Part shown: positions 44,532-56,405 of the stretch, one piece after another | How positions within the stretch are numbered: the first letter of the stretch is position 1 | Layout: each line of letters opens with the position of its first letter | Assembly (NCBI GenBank): GCA_001636815.1 | Contig: AZHD01000005.1 | Span: 310,001 to 374,000, forward strand | Origin: Niveomyces insectorum RCEF 264 | Taxonomy: Eukaryota; Ascomycota; Sordariomycetes; Hypocreales; Cordycipitaceae | DNA: 64,000 nt | Direction of reading: 5' to 3' | The notes under the pieces: generated by a model | The model's database searches: none | What the model was told of the DNA's origin: nothing | Seen by the model: only the letters and a program-made list of their open reading frames with translations | Made by a program: the position numbers and the translations under genes

Positions 44532-45562
44532 AGGGGTTGGAGACGTAGTGTGGTCCGGGGGAGGGGACGTGGGGCAAGGGGAGAGAGAGCACGACGCATT
44601 GGAACAACATGATACCCAGACGGTTTGCAAGTTGGGGAAAAGACAGGACAGGGCCGGTGAATCTTTGTTCATCGGAGCAGTCAGACGAAAGCGGGTGGGG
44701 GAGCAGCCGCAAAACAAAATGCAGGCATAAAAAAAAAGGTGCACAGGTGAAGGCGTTGGTTGTATTTGGCGCACAATAAAAGTAGGTTTTTGTATATGGG
44801 ATTCGTTATTCAGGGGTTTTAACAAGATGTGTTAAGGGGAGGAGCTATAGGGTTTTTGTTTTGTTTTGTTTTTTTGCATACATCTACAATCTTAGCTGCC
44901 TTTTCACCCAGTTGATAACTGTTGCAGGATAGAGTACCAATGCCCGATGTTACAGGTACCATAGCTTTCCAGGCAGACGATAGCAGCAGCACGTAGGGGA
45001 TGCCAGTCATTTTTTCGTTGCTATCTCTTGTTTGAAAAGGTCCGCTCGCATTTCCATTGTCTCGTTCTTCAGCCATGGTGCGTTTCTATTCGGACGACTC
45101 GCCCGTCTACCACCAACCTTTTTGCCACCAAAACCAACGAAAGCAACGCATGGTAGAGAAAGTTGAGCACCAAAAGAGCTCGAAACAAATGGTGATGGGC
45201 TTTTGAACAATAGACGCCAGTTCGACAAAAACCGTCTATCTCATGCCCCAAAATTTTCTTCGTCTAGTTTGCAATGAACAAAAATACAACCCCGTGTTGA
45301 ACAGAAAAACAGCGAATAAACAAGGTAGCCTCAAAACCAACCCGTCGAACCAGAAATACGCGTATGTATGGAAGACAATCGGAGTATGCCGGCCCAACGT
45401 GACAAAAACAAATAAAGAAAAAAAAATTCCAAAAATAACCGAAGTATGATGGTCACGTCGCCAGCCTTTCTAGTTCAGCGCTGCCGTTCAAAATCCTCCC
45501 AACAAAAGACACCAAAACGCCCCAAAAACCAAAGACCCCTCGTCGATTTCGTTTTTATTCAG
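44532..45562. other. Intergenic gap between convergent SF3A1 and ASH1 genes
   Basis: No convincing gene. A minus-strand frame at 44819-45076 (MAEERDNGNASG) is short and unsupported. Confidence 0.4.
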
Positions 45563-47410
45563 CTAAGTTGATGCAACATGGATCACGTCCTCGGCGGAGC
45601 TGATAGCGCTACGGCCAGATTTCGGTTGCTCGTCCGCTGACTGGGGCGTGGCGCCATCGAGACCAAGAGGTGGGCCAGAAGTGCTGGCGCTGGGTGCATC
45701 CGCAAGCGGCACTTTTCTCGGGCGGCCTCGTCCCCGGCGAGGCGGATCGACAACCGGAAACATGAGCTTCTGCTGAACGAGGTGCGAAGAGGAAGCCGAG
45801 CCGCCGGCCTGTCCCGTCTTGTGGCCGTTGATTTTGGTTTTAGCCGTTGGTGTAGCTTCTGGGACGGTTTTCGCGAGGGCCTCTCGCCATAGCTGCGCTG
45901 CCAATTCTTTCTCTTCTTGCGCCATACTGGCTGCAGTCGTCGTCTTCGCCGTAAAGTGCGCCCCGATCCTTGCAGCAGCATGCGTGACCACCTTAGGCGC
46001 CGTCTTTGCCGCTACTTTAGACGTAAAATTGGACGTTCTCTTGTTCTTTGCCACCGATCCTTTGGGTCTGCCGACGGGTCGAACCACCACAGCCGTCGCA
46101 GTCGCCGTAGGCTTTTTGCCTTGCGCCAATCGGGCAGGAGGTTTGGGGGTGGTTTTTGCCGCCTCCTTCGCAGCCTTGGCCAGTGCCTTGGCCATCGGAG
46201 TAGCATGGGACTTGGTTCCGCCTGCAGTTTGGCCCGGCGCAAGCTGTGCGGCGGCCCTCAGCTGTTCGGCGGTGGCTTTCGTCGGCCGCCCACGACCTGC
46301 TTTGGGTGACGTTGCAGCCTTGGCAGCACTCCGCGCAGACGAGGCCCGCTTAGCAAGAGGAGGTTGGGGCGTAGTTTGGGCGCTAGCCGCCTTCGCCGTC
46401 TTCGTCGTTTTTGCTGCTCTCAGGCCCTTGGCTGTCCTGGTTACCTTGACAGTCTTGGCAGCCTTTACAACCTTCACAGCCTTGGTGGCCTTGGTCGCTT
46501 TGGCGGCGGCAGCACCTGCTTTCACGGTCTTTCCCGCTTTCACCACGTTGGCTGAGCCGGGCGCTTTCGAACCGCTTGCAGCCTTGCCGTTCTTCGCGTT
46601 GCTCGCCACGCTTGTTGGCTTCCCAGCCTTGCGAGCCTTTTCGGCTTTCGCAGCCCTCGCGGCCTGCGCCGCTTTGGCGGCCCTTGCTGCCTTTGCTGCC
46701 ATGGCAGCCTTGGTGACCCTAGCTTTCATTGCTGCGCTGGCGGCTAGTGCTTCTAGGGCGGCCTTGGTTGTCGTTACTTTTCTCGCTGCGGACGACTTGC
46801 TTGCTTTCGTTTGCGGTTCCTTGCTGGGCTCGTCGTTCCGCGGCCGGCCCGGGCCCCTCTTCTGATCCACGTGGATACGCGCTTTCTTTGTGGCGTGCGC
46901 AGTCTTGTTTGCTCCGTGCTCGTCGTCGTCCATGCTGTATGCATCGTGGCTCCGCTTCCCCAGCTTCACATTTTTCGTTCGTTTTGCGTTCTTGGCTGCT
47001 GCGGTTTCGTTCTTCTTCGAGCTCAAGGCTTCTTTCGCCTTCGCCGCAGCCAACTTGTCCGCAGCGGCCTTGGACACCGCCTTCTCGCTCTTCCGGGGAC
47101 CCAGGACACCGCGGCAATTCTCGCTGCCACATAGGCACGTCTGCACATTTTTTGACGAGTATGGGTCGAAGTTGTAGTCGTATGTCAACTCCTCGCCGGT
47201 CATGATGGGCCTATCGCCAGCGAACAAGGCAATCCGAGGCTGGCCAGAAACAATCCACTTGATCATGCGGCAGTTCGGCAAGCACGAATGGTTGACAAAA
47301 CGAGCGATGCTACCGCTTGTTCCGTCGATAATGAGAGATTGGTCAAAAGACATCAAGTAGTAGCACTAGAACCACGTGTAAGCAAATAGCGACGAAGGAG
47401 AAGAAGACAA

Positions 47411-47448
<38 letters not shown>

Positions 47449-49545
47449 AAAAGAGCAAACCTACCTCGTTGTCTTTGTATAGCTCATTCATCCGCCGATC
47501 AGACTCCTCTTCGGTGATAATTTCGCCGATGTATTCCATGATGATTTGCCCGGGCCGGAAACTTCGGCTGGCACGAATGCCATGTCCCCGGTTGGGTGTC
47601 TTGAATACCTCCACACCAATGTTGTACGGGTTCTTCGACGCGGTTCGTTCGGCAAGCCGCTGAAACTCGCGGTTGTGGCACAGCTCCGGGCCAACGTTGC
47701 AAATCATATCGTTGCATTCGTAGAGCATGATGCGGTTCTGGCAGTCTTCGTCGCAGCCCGTCTCAGGCTTGCACACACACTTCGACAGGAAATCGTCATA
47801 GTGTGGGTTCTTCCGCCAGATGGAATGGGCCTCGCCGACGAAACGGTCTAGTTGAGAAGAAGGGAGGGAATCGTTAGTGTTTGTTTTGCAGATGCTAACA
47901 ATGGCAGTGCTGAAAATCCTTGGCACGTCAGGGCGTACAACGGACTGGCGAGACACCTACTTTTGCTGAATCGGCCGTATTTGACCGGTTTTGGCTGGCC
48001 CGGTGGCAGTGGGTGAAAGACGTCAAACGGCAGCTTGAAGTCCCGGCCCTGCAGCAGCAGGCGCAAGCCATTGTAGATGGGCTGGGGCAAAGTTTTGTTC
48101 GCAGGGTACTCCTTCGTCAACTCGGGCAGTTTCGCCATGGCTTTCCTTTCGGCCGCAGTCAATCCATGAAACAGCTTCTCTGGCATTGGCTGGCCAGCAT
48201 AAAGACCCTTGTTCAACCACTTTTTCACCCGTTTGAGTACGGGTGGTTTGGAAGCACCAGGCTCTCCGTCTCCGCCAGCGACTTGTGGTGCGCCAGCACC
48301 AACCGCACCAAATTCCCCCTTGAGCTTCTTTCTCGGGGGTTGACCAGCGGCTCCGTCCCCGATGGTCTCGCCGGCACCTGAGTCCGACGCATTTTTGGCC
48401 GTCTTTGCCGCTGCCTTTTTGTCCGGCAAGGGCTCGCCCGCGGCGTTTGCAGGCACGTACTTTCCGTTGCTCCAAACTGTGTATACAACCGGGTTGTCGT
48501 CCACGTGCGCGAATTCTTTGGTGTCTTGCAATCGCCGAAGCTCGCGGGGGATGTCGGGTGTCGATGGTTTGCGGGAATCTCTCCGTTTGCGTTTTCCCAG
48601 GGAGGTTTGCGGCGTTGCGGTCGCGGTACTACCGGTTGGCAAGCCCAGCCCCGACAAGCGGGTCACGCGTCTCTCGATCGATGCCGCACCCGATTTTGCA
48701 GTCGCTTTGATGGCCGGCGTGGCCTGCTTCGCGGTAGGTGATGCCTTGCCTGCTACCCGGCCTGCCGCTTTCACGGGTGTGCTGGGTTTGGACTGTGCCA
48801 TCCTTTGCAGTTCCTGCACCGCTGACCGACGTTGGCGCACCATTCTGAGCGGACGGCGCGAGGCAAGCGGTTCTGAGGACGGTTCGAAGTTGCGTGCTGC
48901 ATCGTGCGATTCGGGGGATGACGCGCTGGGGGTCAACAGGGGAGCGGCAGCGTTTGTTGGTTCGACTTCGTTTGCGTTGGAATCAGAGCTGGCAAACGAC
49001 GCGTCTGGAAATGCAACCGGCTCTGCAAGTGGGACGGCTTCTATGGATCCGTGCTCTGCATGGGCGGAGCCGCGGGCTGACTTTTCCCCGTGGGATTCGA
49101 CGCGTGTAGGAGACACAGACCGCGTCGCCGACGCAGGCGAAAGCTCCGCTTCGCCGTGCCGCCCGTTTGGTGGTCCGCCGTCGGACGTTCGACTCGCGAC
49201 ATCACCGGCGAGGTCGGCGGCCAGCGTCATAGCCGCGCTCTCGGCGGCGTGGTTAGAGCGTGGCTGCGCCGGCTCGGGAAAATGCGGTGGCGGTGTTGCG
49301 GGGAGGGAGAACAGCGTCGCGGGAAAAGCATCGGAGAGAACCGTGACCGACGCGACGGTGGCTGCCGCAGCAGACGGTGACAAGAAGATGCCGTCGCCTT
49401 CGGGCTTGGTACCGTGCGAGCCATTGGTGAGCGTGGACGCGGGCGTGGACTGGGCCGAGTCGCGCGTTCCCGAAAAGACCGGCACGTCCGATATGCCGGT
49501 ATCAGCCGGGCTCTCCTCTTTCAGAGGAAGCGTATCGGCCGGCAT
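45563..49545 (-). CDS. ASH1: ASH1-type SET-domain histone lysine methyltransferase
   Basis: Chromatin enzyme, expected to methylate H3K36. Three exons: 47961-49545, 47465-47847 and 45563-47365 (frame-checked, 1256 aa). I chose the ATG at 49545 (MPADTLPLKEE); an in-frame ATG at 49590 is possible. Residues 1-450 are disordered, Ser/Pro-rich. YNGLRLLLQGRDFKLPFDVF precedes the AWS domain (CVCKPETGCDEDCQNRIMLYEC, about 550-590). SET spans about 600-720, with GHGIRASRSFRPGQIIMEYI, RFVNHSCLPNC and EELTYDYNFD. Post-SET is CLCGSENCRG. There is no WW domain, so it is not SET2. The last 500 residues are Lys/Ala-rich, histone-H1-like, with four AT-hook-like motifs (RGPGRPRN, GRGRPTK, VGRPKGS, RGRGRPRK). 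Intron 2 holds a 36-nt A run. Confidence 0.9.
47412..47447. repeat. 36-nt A homopolymer in ASH1 intron 2
   Basis: Read on the gene strand it is a T run, within the intron between exons 2 and 3, near the donor. Confidence 0.85.
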
Positions 49546-51730
49546 TCTGCAACGACGCGTCAGTACATGCGCAATCGACGCGAAAGCCATAGAAGCGACG
49601 GTCGAGGCATCAAAAAAAAAGAGAAGAGGGGAGTGTTGCAAGACAAATGTGAAAGAGAAAGAGGAAAGGTTGGTTTCAAAATGTGTTTCCCCCGGATTGC
49701 CCGTTTTCTGCTTCTTCGAAATATTGTTGAATTCCTTTGTTCCGCCTTAATTGCCACGTTTTTCTGTTTTATTTGGAGGTTTTTTCTTTTTATTTCATTT
49801 CTTTTCGTTTATATGGAGAGTGGGTTCCGCGCGGTTTGGCCGCAAATCGACGCGTTTTAAGGCCGTGCAGCATTTTTAGTCGCGACTGGGGGGGGGAGGG
49901 AATATGACAACATGGGACGCAAAACACGCGTTCAGGACAGGCAGGCAAAATAACAGAAACGCAAAGAGAGAGAATTGACAGAAACATGGAAAATAGAAAA
50001 ACAATGGCACATACATAGCAGCAAAGGTCGCCGGTAGAGTTGGCGAAGGCTGTCGAAAGAAACAACCCAATTTCAAAAACTGAGGAAAAAAGAAAAGTTA
50101 AGAGAGGAATGGAGAAGACAAGAAAAAATTACAAAATAAAAAAGAAGAAAAAAAAAGGGAGGGGTGTGGGAGAAACAGTGGAAGGGTAAATAAAAAGAAA
50201 GGAAGAGAACGGAAAAGGAAAAGAGAATGGGTGGCAGGGAGAGAGAGAGAGTGTGTGTGTGTGATAGAGAGAGTTGGGCGAGGGAAGGAAGAACGACAAT
50301 CCGGGTCGCATCAACAATAAGAAGGGGGGAACCCGGGACCGGGCAAAGTGGAAGGAGCGATAGACTCGCGCGCCTAACGGAGCAATGCTTGAAATTGGGA
50401 GTGTATATACATACCTCTTTCTCGTCTGTCAGCAAAAACAGGAACCGGTGGAAGGTGCAATCGCGAGAACTGTGGCTTGTGCGTTGTCAGCTTGGGAAGG
50501 AAAGAAGGAAGGGGGGGGTTGAGGGGGGAAAAGACGTTTTGCGTTCTGGTTGCGTTGGGTATTATCGTATTGGGAAGGGCAGGCAGGATGGATGTGGCTT
50601 GAACGGAAAGGGAAAGGCCACACACAACAAGAACGAGGCTTTGTGACGAGGAAAAAAAATCAATTGCAGGGAAGGGAGGGACGAAAAAAACAACGACGAC
50701 CGACGTTCGACGCGTGGAGACTAGTGCACGCTTTCTTCGGTGTCGTTCATTACTCCATACCCTCAAATCACGGACAGCCCACGAAGGGTTTGCGGGATGC
50801 CGGCGTCAGTATGGAAGGGAGGGAAGGGAGAAAGGAAGAAAGCGGTCAGAGGGAAAGAAGAGTAGAAATAAAGAAGATAAAAATAGGTTCAAATGCGTGC
50901 GCGTGCGTTGATTCGCCTGGATCGCCTGGATGTGCTCAAATTGTTTGCGGTTGTCTGCTGCAGTGAAGCAAAGGAGTGGAGGAAAGAAAGAGAAATAAGG
51001 GAGAAGAGTCAAAGAGACTGGAAAAATAAAGAAGGGGGGAAAGTCTTTGTGACTTACTGTAGGCAAGCAAGCACTAGGAACGAGACAAGGCTGTTCCACT
51101 AAGGAGCGAGGCGTAAGCCGAGACGACGTCGACGCGATGAGAAAGAGGCGTGAGACGGGAGATGAAGGTTGGACGAATGCAAGATCGCACCAGCATGGGA
51201 AAGATTGATGAATGAAATGAAGGGCCCAAAAAAAAGAAGCTCTAGACACAATCGTGGTTTGTTTGATGGCTGATATGCCCGAGGCAGGGCGATTGAAGCG
51301 GCGCGACAAATCGATCGATATACGAAGACGAACAAGCCACCGGATTGCGATAGACCGAGACGAGGCAAGCAAAAAGGTAGTCCAGAGTAGTCGGTTTGTC
51401 GTGATTGTTTGTGGAGGGTTGGGGATGAGTGCGGGTGCGGTTTGTGGGAAGGGAAAAAAGGAATCAAGCTGGCGATGAGGGCTTGCCAACAAAGGAGCAA
51501 GCGAGAAAAAGGGCAAAAAAGGGGGGAGGGCTGCGGGCCGCTTAGCTCGGGCGGGACGCACGGGGGCAGGACGAGGGTAATATTGTGAGGGTACGAAAGG
51601 AGGGACAAGGACGGCGAGACATTGGACAAGCAAACAACATTGAGAAACCCAGCACGAAAGCAGAGGATACGTGAAAGCAGTGTGGGCTTCGTTTCGTGAA
51701 ATTTGTAGACAATTCGGACGGAATATCAAA
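49546..51730. other. Purine-biased region upstream of ASH1
   Basis: The plus strand is dominated by G and A for about 2 kb (so the ASH1 sense strand is C/T-rich). A long minus frame at 50806-51729 is mostly Pro/Ser/Phe/Leu and looks compositional. This is best read as promoter plus long 5' leader of ASH1. Confidence 0.45.
50239..50274. repeat. GA/GT dinucleotide microsatellite
   Basis: A GA run passes into a GT run and back to GA. Confidence 0.8.
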
Positions 51731-52241
51731 ATGGTTCCTGAGGTTTGGGTTATTCTCAGGATGTTGTTTCTGTTTTATTTATTTTAATTATTTTTCTTTT
51801 TTCTCTTCTGATGCCAACCTTGTCATTCTGTTGTCCCAGCTGTTCTGTTGTCCAGCTGCGTGACGTTTCTGGTTTTGACCTAAAAAAAAAAAACGGTGGC
51901 CACAGCCAATTGAGACCTGTCACATTGCAGCAGTACGTATTTTTCTTTTTGTGTTGTCCTCACGGTCCAGGCTGAGGAGACCAGCCAGGCACATGCAATG
52001 TTGCACCCTCGTTCTGGTCACCGCACGTCGGGGAACGAAGCTGTGGTGTCCGCCTTGCTAGGACACTGATATGTCTGTTTTTCTAACATTCTCGACGATC
52101 GAGGCAAATATGAATGTTGTGTCCTGTTTTTTCTTTATGGTGCTTCATTAACCCTAACACAGCTACGTCCAACGACAAAAATTCAAAGACATGAAGCACA
52201 CAAGAAGACGTAACAAGTTCAAAAAAGCCCACTCGATGTAG

Positions 52242-52299
<58 letters not shown>

Positions 52300-54556
52300 C
52301 GTGTCTCTCTTGTAAAACGAGCAGTCATACGTCGGTCGAGCATCCTTGTTCTTCTTGATCGTGAGTGACAACAGGAGGACATTTTCGATTAACGCACGGT
52401 TATTGCCAAAACATCCGCTCCAAAACGCAGGGGAAAAATAAACGAGGTTGGAGCACGACGGGGTTTATTTTGTTTTTCTCGTTCTTTTTTCGTTGTTGGA
52501 AATATCTGCATGGTTCAGCTTGGCTGCGAGGTTTCGTCAATGGCCATGACATATCCGAGATGCCATCCGGCACACGTCATTAGGCGCCGTCAAAATACAC
52601 GATGGGACTGGTCGAGGAGAATATCATTTTCCTCAGAATTCACCCGTGTGGAAAGGAAAGAAAAGGAAAGAAAAATGATGCTTTCCCAAGTATGGCGGTC
52701 TCGTGGACATTTCCACTTCTGTTGTGGCGTTTATCTCTCGTTTGTGTGTCTTTTTTTGTAATCCGTTTCACTCGTGCGAAGAAAAGCCCTCCCGCGAAAA
52801 ACGAACGAACTGCCCTGTTGCATGAGATTAAAATCGTATGAGACAAGAAACGTGCGATATGCAACGACGATGCGTATTCCACGAGATGTGGCCTGTTTTC
52901 AGGCCCAGATGCGAGTGTCTTCAAGTATTCTGGACTTTCTCCCAGGGGCACAACATCGTCACAAATGGCAGGGTAAGAACACTAGTATTTTGCCATTTCT
53001 TCCATCTCGTAGAACAGACATTTGGTTTGAATCAAAACAGCAGGCGTAACAGAGAGACACTGGCACTGCTGATGACGACCTCAGAAATGGATGCTGGTGC
53101 AGAAAACAGTCGTCATTTTGACCTCCCCGGTTCCGTTAAGCGCCCTCATCCCGAGAAAATTGTCGATCGACGTGGAGGCAAGCGACGAGTAAAACGAATG
53201 CATTCGTCTTCGACACCAAATCTCCAAGTTATATTTTTGGGTGGAACATTCATGGAGAAGTGCTTTTTTCACAATCTGATATTGTTATAATAAGCAGAAA
53301 ATCGTCGAAGTCGATATATTTGCTGGTCCTCCAACACTGCCAGCCACCCTTCGTAGAGCACAAAATCATGGAAAAATGCCAGGCAAGCAGAAAAAATGTA
53401 GAAGCTACAGAAAGTGCCCAATATTGATCCCTCGCCATTTTTCTTGTTCCTTTCTGTTGAAGACAAAGTACAACGTCGTTCTCCACGACTATAGGCAGCA
53501 CTGCCGCAACTTCACGATAGTAACGCGTGGACGAGGTTGAAACTCCACCAGCAAAAAAAATGAAGCATCCGCAACATAAATAACATAATTCAACAGCGTA
53601 TTCTATCCGTTTTACGATTGAAAAAGGGCGAATGTACCTGACCACAAGTTTTATCCATAAAAACCTTCCGCGGCGGCAAACCGAAACCCGGGTTGCCTTC
53701 GCTTTGCAGGACGCAGGAAATACCGCAAGATTTGCGTAGACAACCACGGAAGAGCGCCGTGGTAACTACGCGAGCATCGTGCTTTCAAGAAATGCTCGCC
53801 ATAATGCGACGGCGGACAAAGCTGTCACAGACGAAAAAAAAATACATTGTGGTGGTTGCCTTCGTAACAGAGCCCCGAGTTACGAAACACACATACTAAT
53901 TCAAGCAGAAGAAAATCACGCGCAAGAAAGAGAACAAAAGCAAAGACAGGCAGAAAACCATTCACCGACTTCGAAGATGGTAGTGTGTGCTGCTCACAGG
54001 TTGTGTGTCGTGCTCAGAAGAAAACGGTCGCCCAATCGAGGGGCCTCAAACGACAGGCAAAAATGGGCGAATGAAAAGGACCTCGAGGAACATAAACAAA
54101 AAAGGGATGGTGGGCCAAACCAAAGAAAGAAAAGCAATAGAAAATAAAAAACGTCCCATGGATGAGGTAATACGGAGTACCTTTTACAAGTACCTCGTTT
54201 CCCCACACAGAATGTAACCCAAGCAGCCTGGCGGGCCCTGCCCCACTACCGCCTTTTTTTTTCTGCCAACAACCCATCGGACGGGTAGGCCACCAGTGAT
54301 TGGTCCTGTTTTCGATTCGTCTGTGAACCGACAGAGCTTCGCTTTCTTTCTTTGCTATCCCCTCCCACGATCGACCGGCGTTCCCACGCGACCAGACCCG
54401 CAGTGTTTGAATCGAGAACATACACACGATTTTTGATCCAAAGCAAGTCAATTCATACGGAGGCAGATTGAAAAGCACAAGGCGACTAGTTCTGCGAATT
54501 CTTTCCTCCCTCCCTTCCAGCCCGACCTTCCACAACACAAACACAGCCCAACAACC
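51731..54556. other. Gene-poor region before LSM7
   Basis: No supported gene in 2.8 kb. It contains a 52-nt A run and many short frames without recognisable content (for example plus 52838-53290 and minus 53250-53747). The LSM7 promoter lies at its right end. Confidence 0.4.
52244..52295. repeat. 52-nt A homopolymer
   Basis: An uninterrupted A run ending in TCTTCG. No recognisable mobile element adjoins it. Confidence 0.9.
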
Positions 54557-55267
54557 ATGTCTACACCATTCCGCGGCCGGTACAGCCCGGCCTCTCGAGG
54601 AGGCGGTGCTGCCGGTGGTGGTGGCGGACGCGGCGGCGACTACCGTGGGGGCCGTGGCGGTGGGCGTGGCTCGTACGGGCGCGGTGGTGGACGCGGCGCG
54701 GCGACAACAAGGAGGCGCCGCGCAAGGAGAACATCCTGGATCTGGGCCAGTACATGAACCGGGCGATCTACGTCAAGTTCAACGGAGGACGGGAGGGTAG
54801 GTTGTGCTGTTGCTCGCTGTTGCTCGCTGTTGCTCCCCCCCCCCTTCTCGATTTCCGCAGCTAACAACACTGCACAAAGTCACCGGCACGCTCAAAGGCT
54901 TCGACCCGCTGCTCAACATGGTGCTCGACGACGCCCAAGAACAGATGCGCAGTACGCTTTCCCTCCCCTTGACGTTGTCCCCCTCTCGTCTCTCTCGACG
55001 GTGTATTTGTGTCTTGTTTTTGCTAACGGTCTAGACGCCGAGGGCGAAGTCAAGGCGCGCCCGCTCGGCCTGGCGGTCGTGCGCGGCACGCACATCACGA
55101 CGCTGCACCCGGTCGAGGGCAGCGAGAGCATAGCGAACCCGTACCTGGCGGCGGCGACGGAGGCGGCGTCGTCCACAACGGCAGGGGCGGCGAACGGCGG
55201 CGCGGACGGCAAGGTGACGCCGGCATACCAGTACACGCCGAAAGCGGAGGAGGAGGAGAGCGACTGA
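54557..55267 (+). CDS. LSM7: U6 snRNA-associated Sm-like protein LSM7 (one base out of frame)
   Basis: Member of the Lsm1-7 (mRNA decapping) and Lsm2-8 (U6 snRNP) rings. Exons 54557-54796, 54880-54951 and 55035-55267, all with good splice sites. The first exon begins MSTPFRGRYSP and an RGG-rich leader (GGRGGDYRGGRGGG). The Sm fold follows in a different frame: KENILDLGQYMNRAIYVKFN, then VTGTLKGFDPLLNMVLDDAQE (Sm1), and LGLAVVRGTHITTLHP (Sm2). The exon lengths sum to 545, one short of a multiple of three. The frame breaks in the GC-rich run near 54690-54703, where one extra base would restore a protein of about 181 aa. Because LSM7 is a core gene, a base-calling error is likelier than a real null. 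The gene is convergent with PAN3, another mRNA-decay factor. Confidence 0.9.
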
Positions 55268-56405
55268 GAGGAGAAAAGTAGGAAAGGTCAATGGGTGGTA
55301 CAAAGGAAGACAGGCCAAAAAAAGAAAGAACCGAGAAAGATACCATGGCGAATAGAGGGTCGCTGAACGCCGGAGTAGCTACCGAAAAAAAGGGCTACAA
55401 CCACAACGCGGAAATTAGTGCGTGCCCACAGAGCGAGTGCAGGCAAAAACGGTGGGACGGCCGCGGAGGACAGGGGAGGGAGCCGGGCGCCTGGCGTATC
55501 GCATCTTGTCCTTACCTTTTTGCTTCTCTAGTCCGGCCTGCTATTTTTTCCAAAGGGGAACAAGGCAACGCGGTTGTTCAAAATGGCCAGAAATCTGTCG
55601 GGGGTGCCTAGCGGAGCGCCCGGGGACAGAATTGTCGAATGGCCTGGGAAGAACACTATGCCTTTGGTGATAACCAACCGCTCACACGAATGGCATGGGC
55701 CCGTTGGCAAGAATGGAAAAGAAAATCTAATATATGAAAAGATTTTAACATTTTTTTTCTGCGCTGTCTCTACTTGTTGCTATCTTGCCTTTTGTTTCCT
55801 TGATCCCGCCATCCGTCAGCGAAGACAACCTAAATAGCAAGCCCCCCCTTGCGAGCCAACATAGCCCTTATACGCGCAAAACAAACGGTAAAAAAAGAAT
55901 CTCAATGAAAAAAAAAAATGGACAGCAAGACGGAAGAGCAAACAAAGCACAGAACAAGACGTTGGTACAAAGAACGTTGGTACAAGCCTACCCAGCGTCA
56001 CCAACTCCGCGCTCAAGAACCGAGTCTCTCGCATATCCGTTGCGACGCATACCGACTCCTTCCAACGCGCTTTCCCTCCCGCTCGTAGATTCATGGTAGA
56101 ATGAAAGTTCTCGCCCTGCATTTGCCGGTTTGGCTTTCTGCATAGACCGACGCATCCTCAAATTGGGAGCCAAAGTGGCTGTAGATGTCTTCTGTAGGTG
56201 GTAGAAAAAAAGAATAATGTTGAAAAAATAAGATGGGCGTCGTGGAAGATATCCGCTGTTTGGCGTCGACTTTTCTTTCTTTCATTTTTGTTATTTCAGC
56301 ATGTTTCGCCGCATATGCCAAAAGTTGCGGACTCTATTGTGCAGTTGGGCCGAGAAAGGGTGGACGTATGATGTGACAAATCAATGAAGTGAGAACGAGG
56401 ACCGC
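55268..56405. other. Intergenic gap between convergent LSM7 and PAN3
   Basis: No gene seen. It must contain both 3' UTRs. Confidence 0.45.

Noticed and set aside
45563..49545. SET2 identity for the methyltransferase
   Set aside because: AWS-SET-post-SET is shared, but no WW or SRI domain is present and the long N-terminus and AT-hook tail fit ASH1 better.
50806..51729. 307-codon minus-strand frame
   Set aside because: Composition is Pro/Ser/Leu/Phe throughout, as expected from a C/T-rich strand; no domain or start context.
53250..53747. 165-codon minus frame with hydrophobic stretches
   Set aside because: Opens at GTG, not ATG, with no recognisable family and no splice support.
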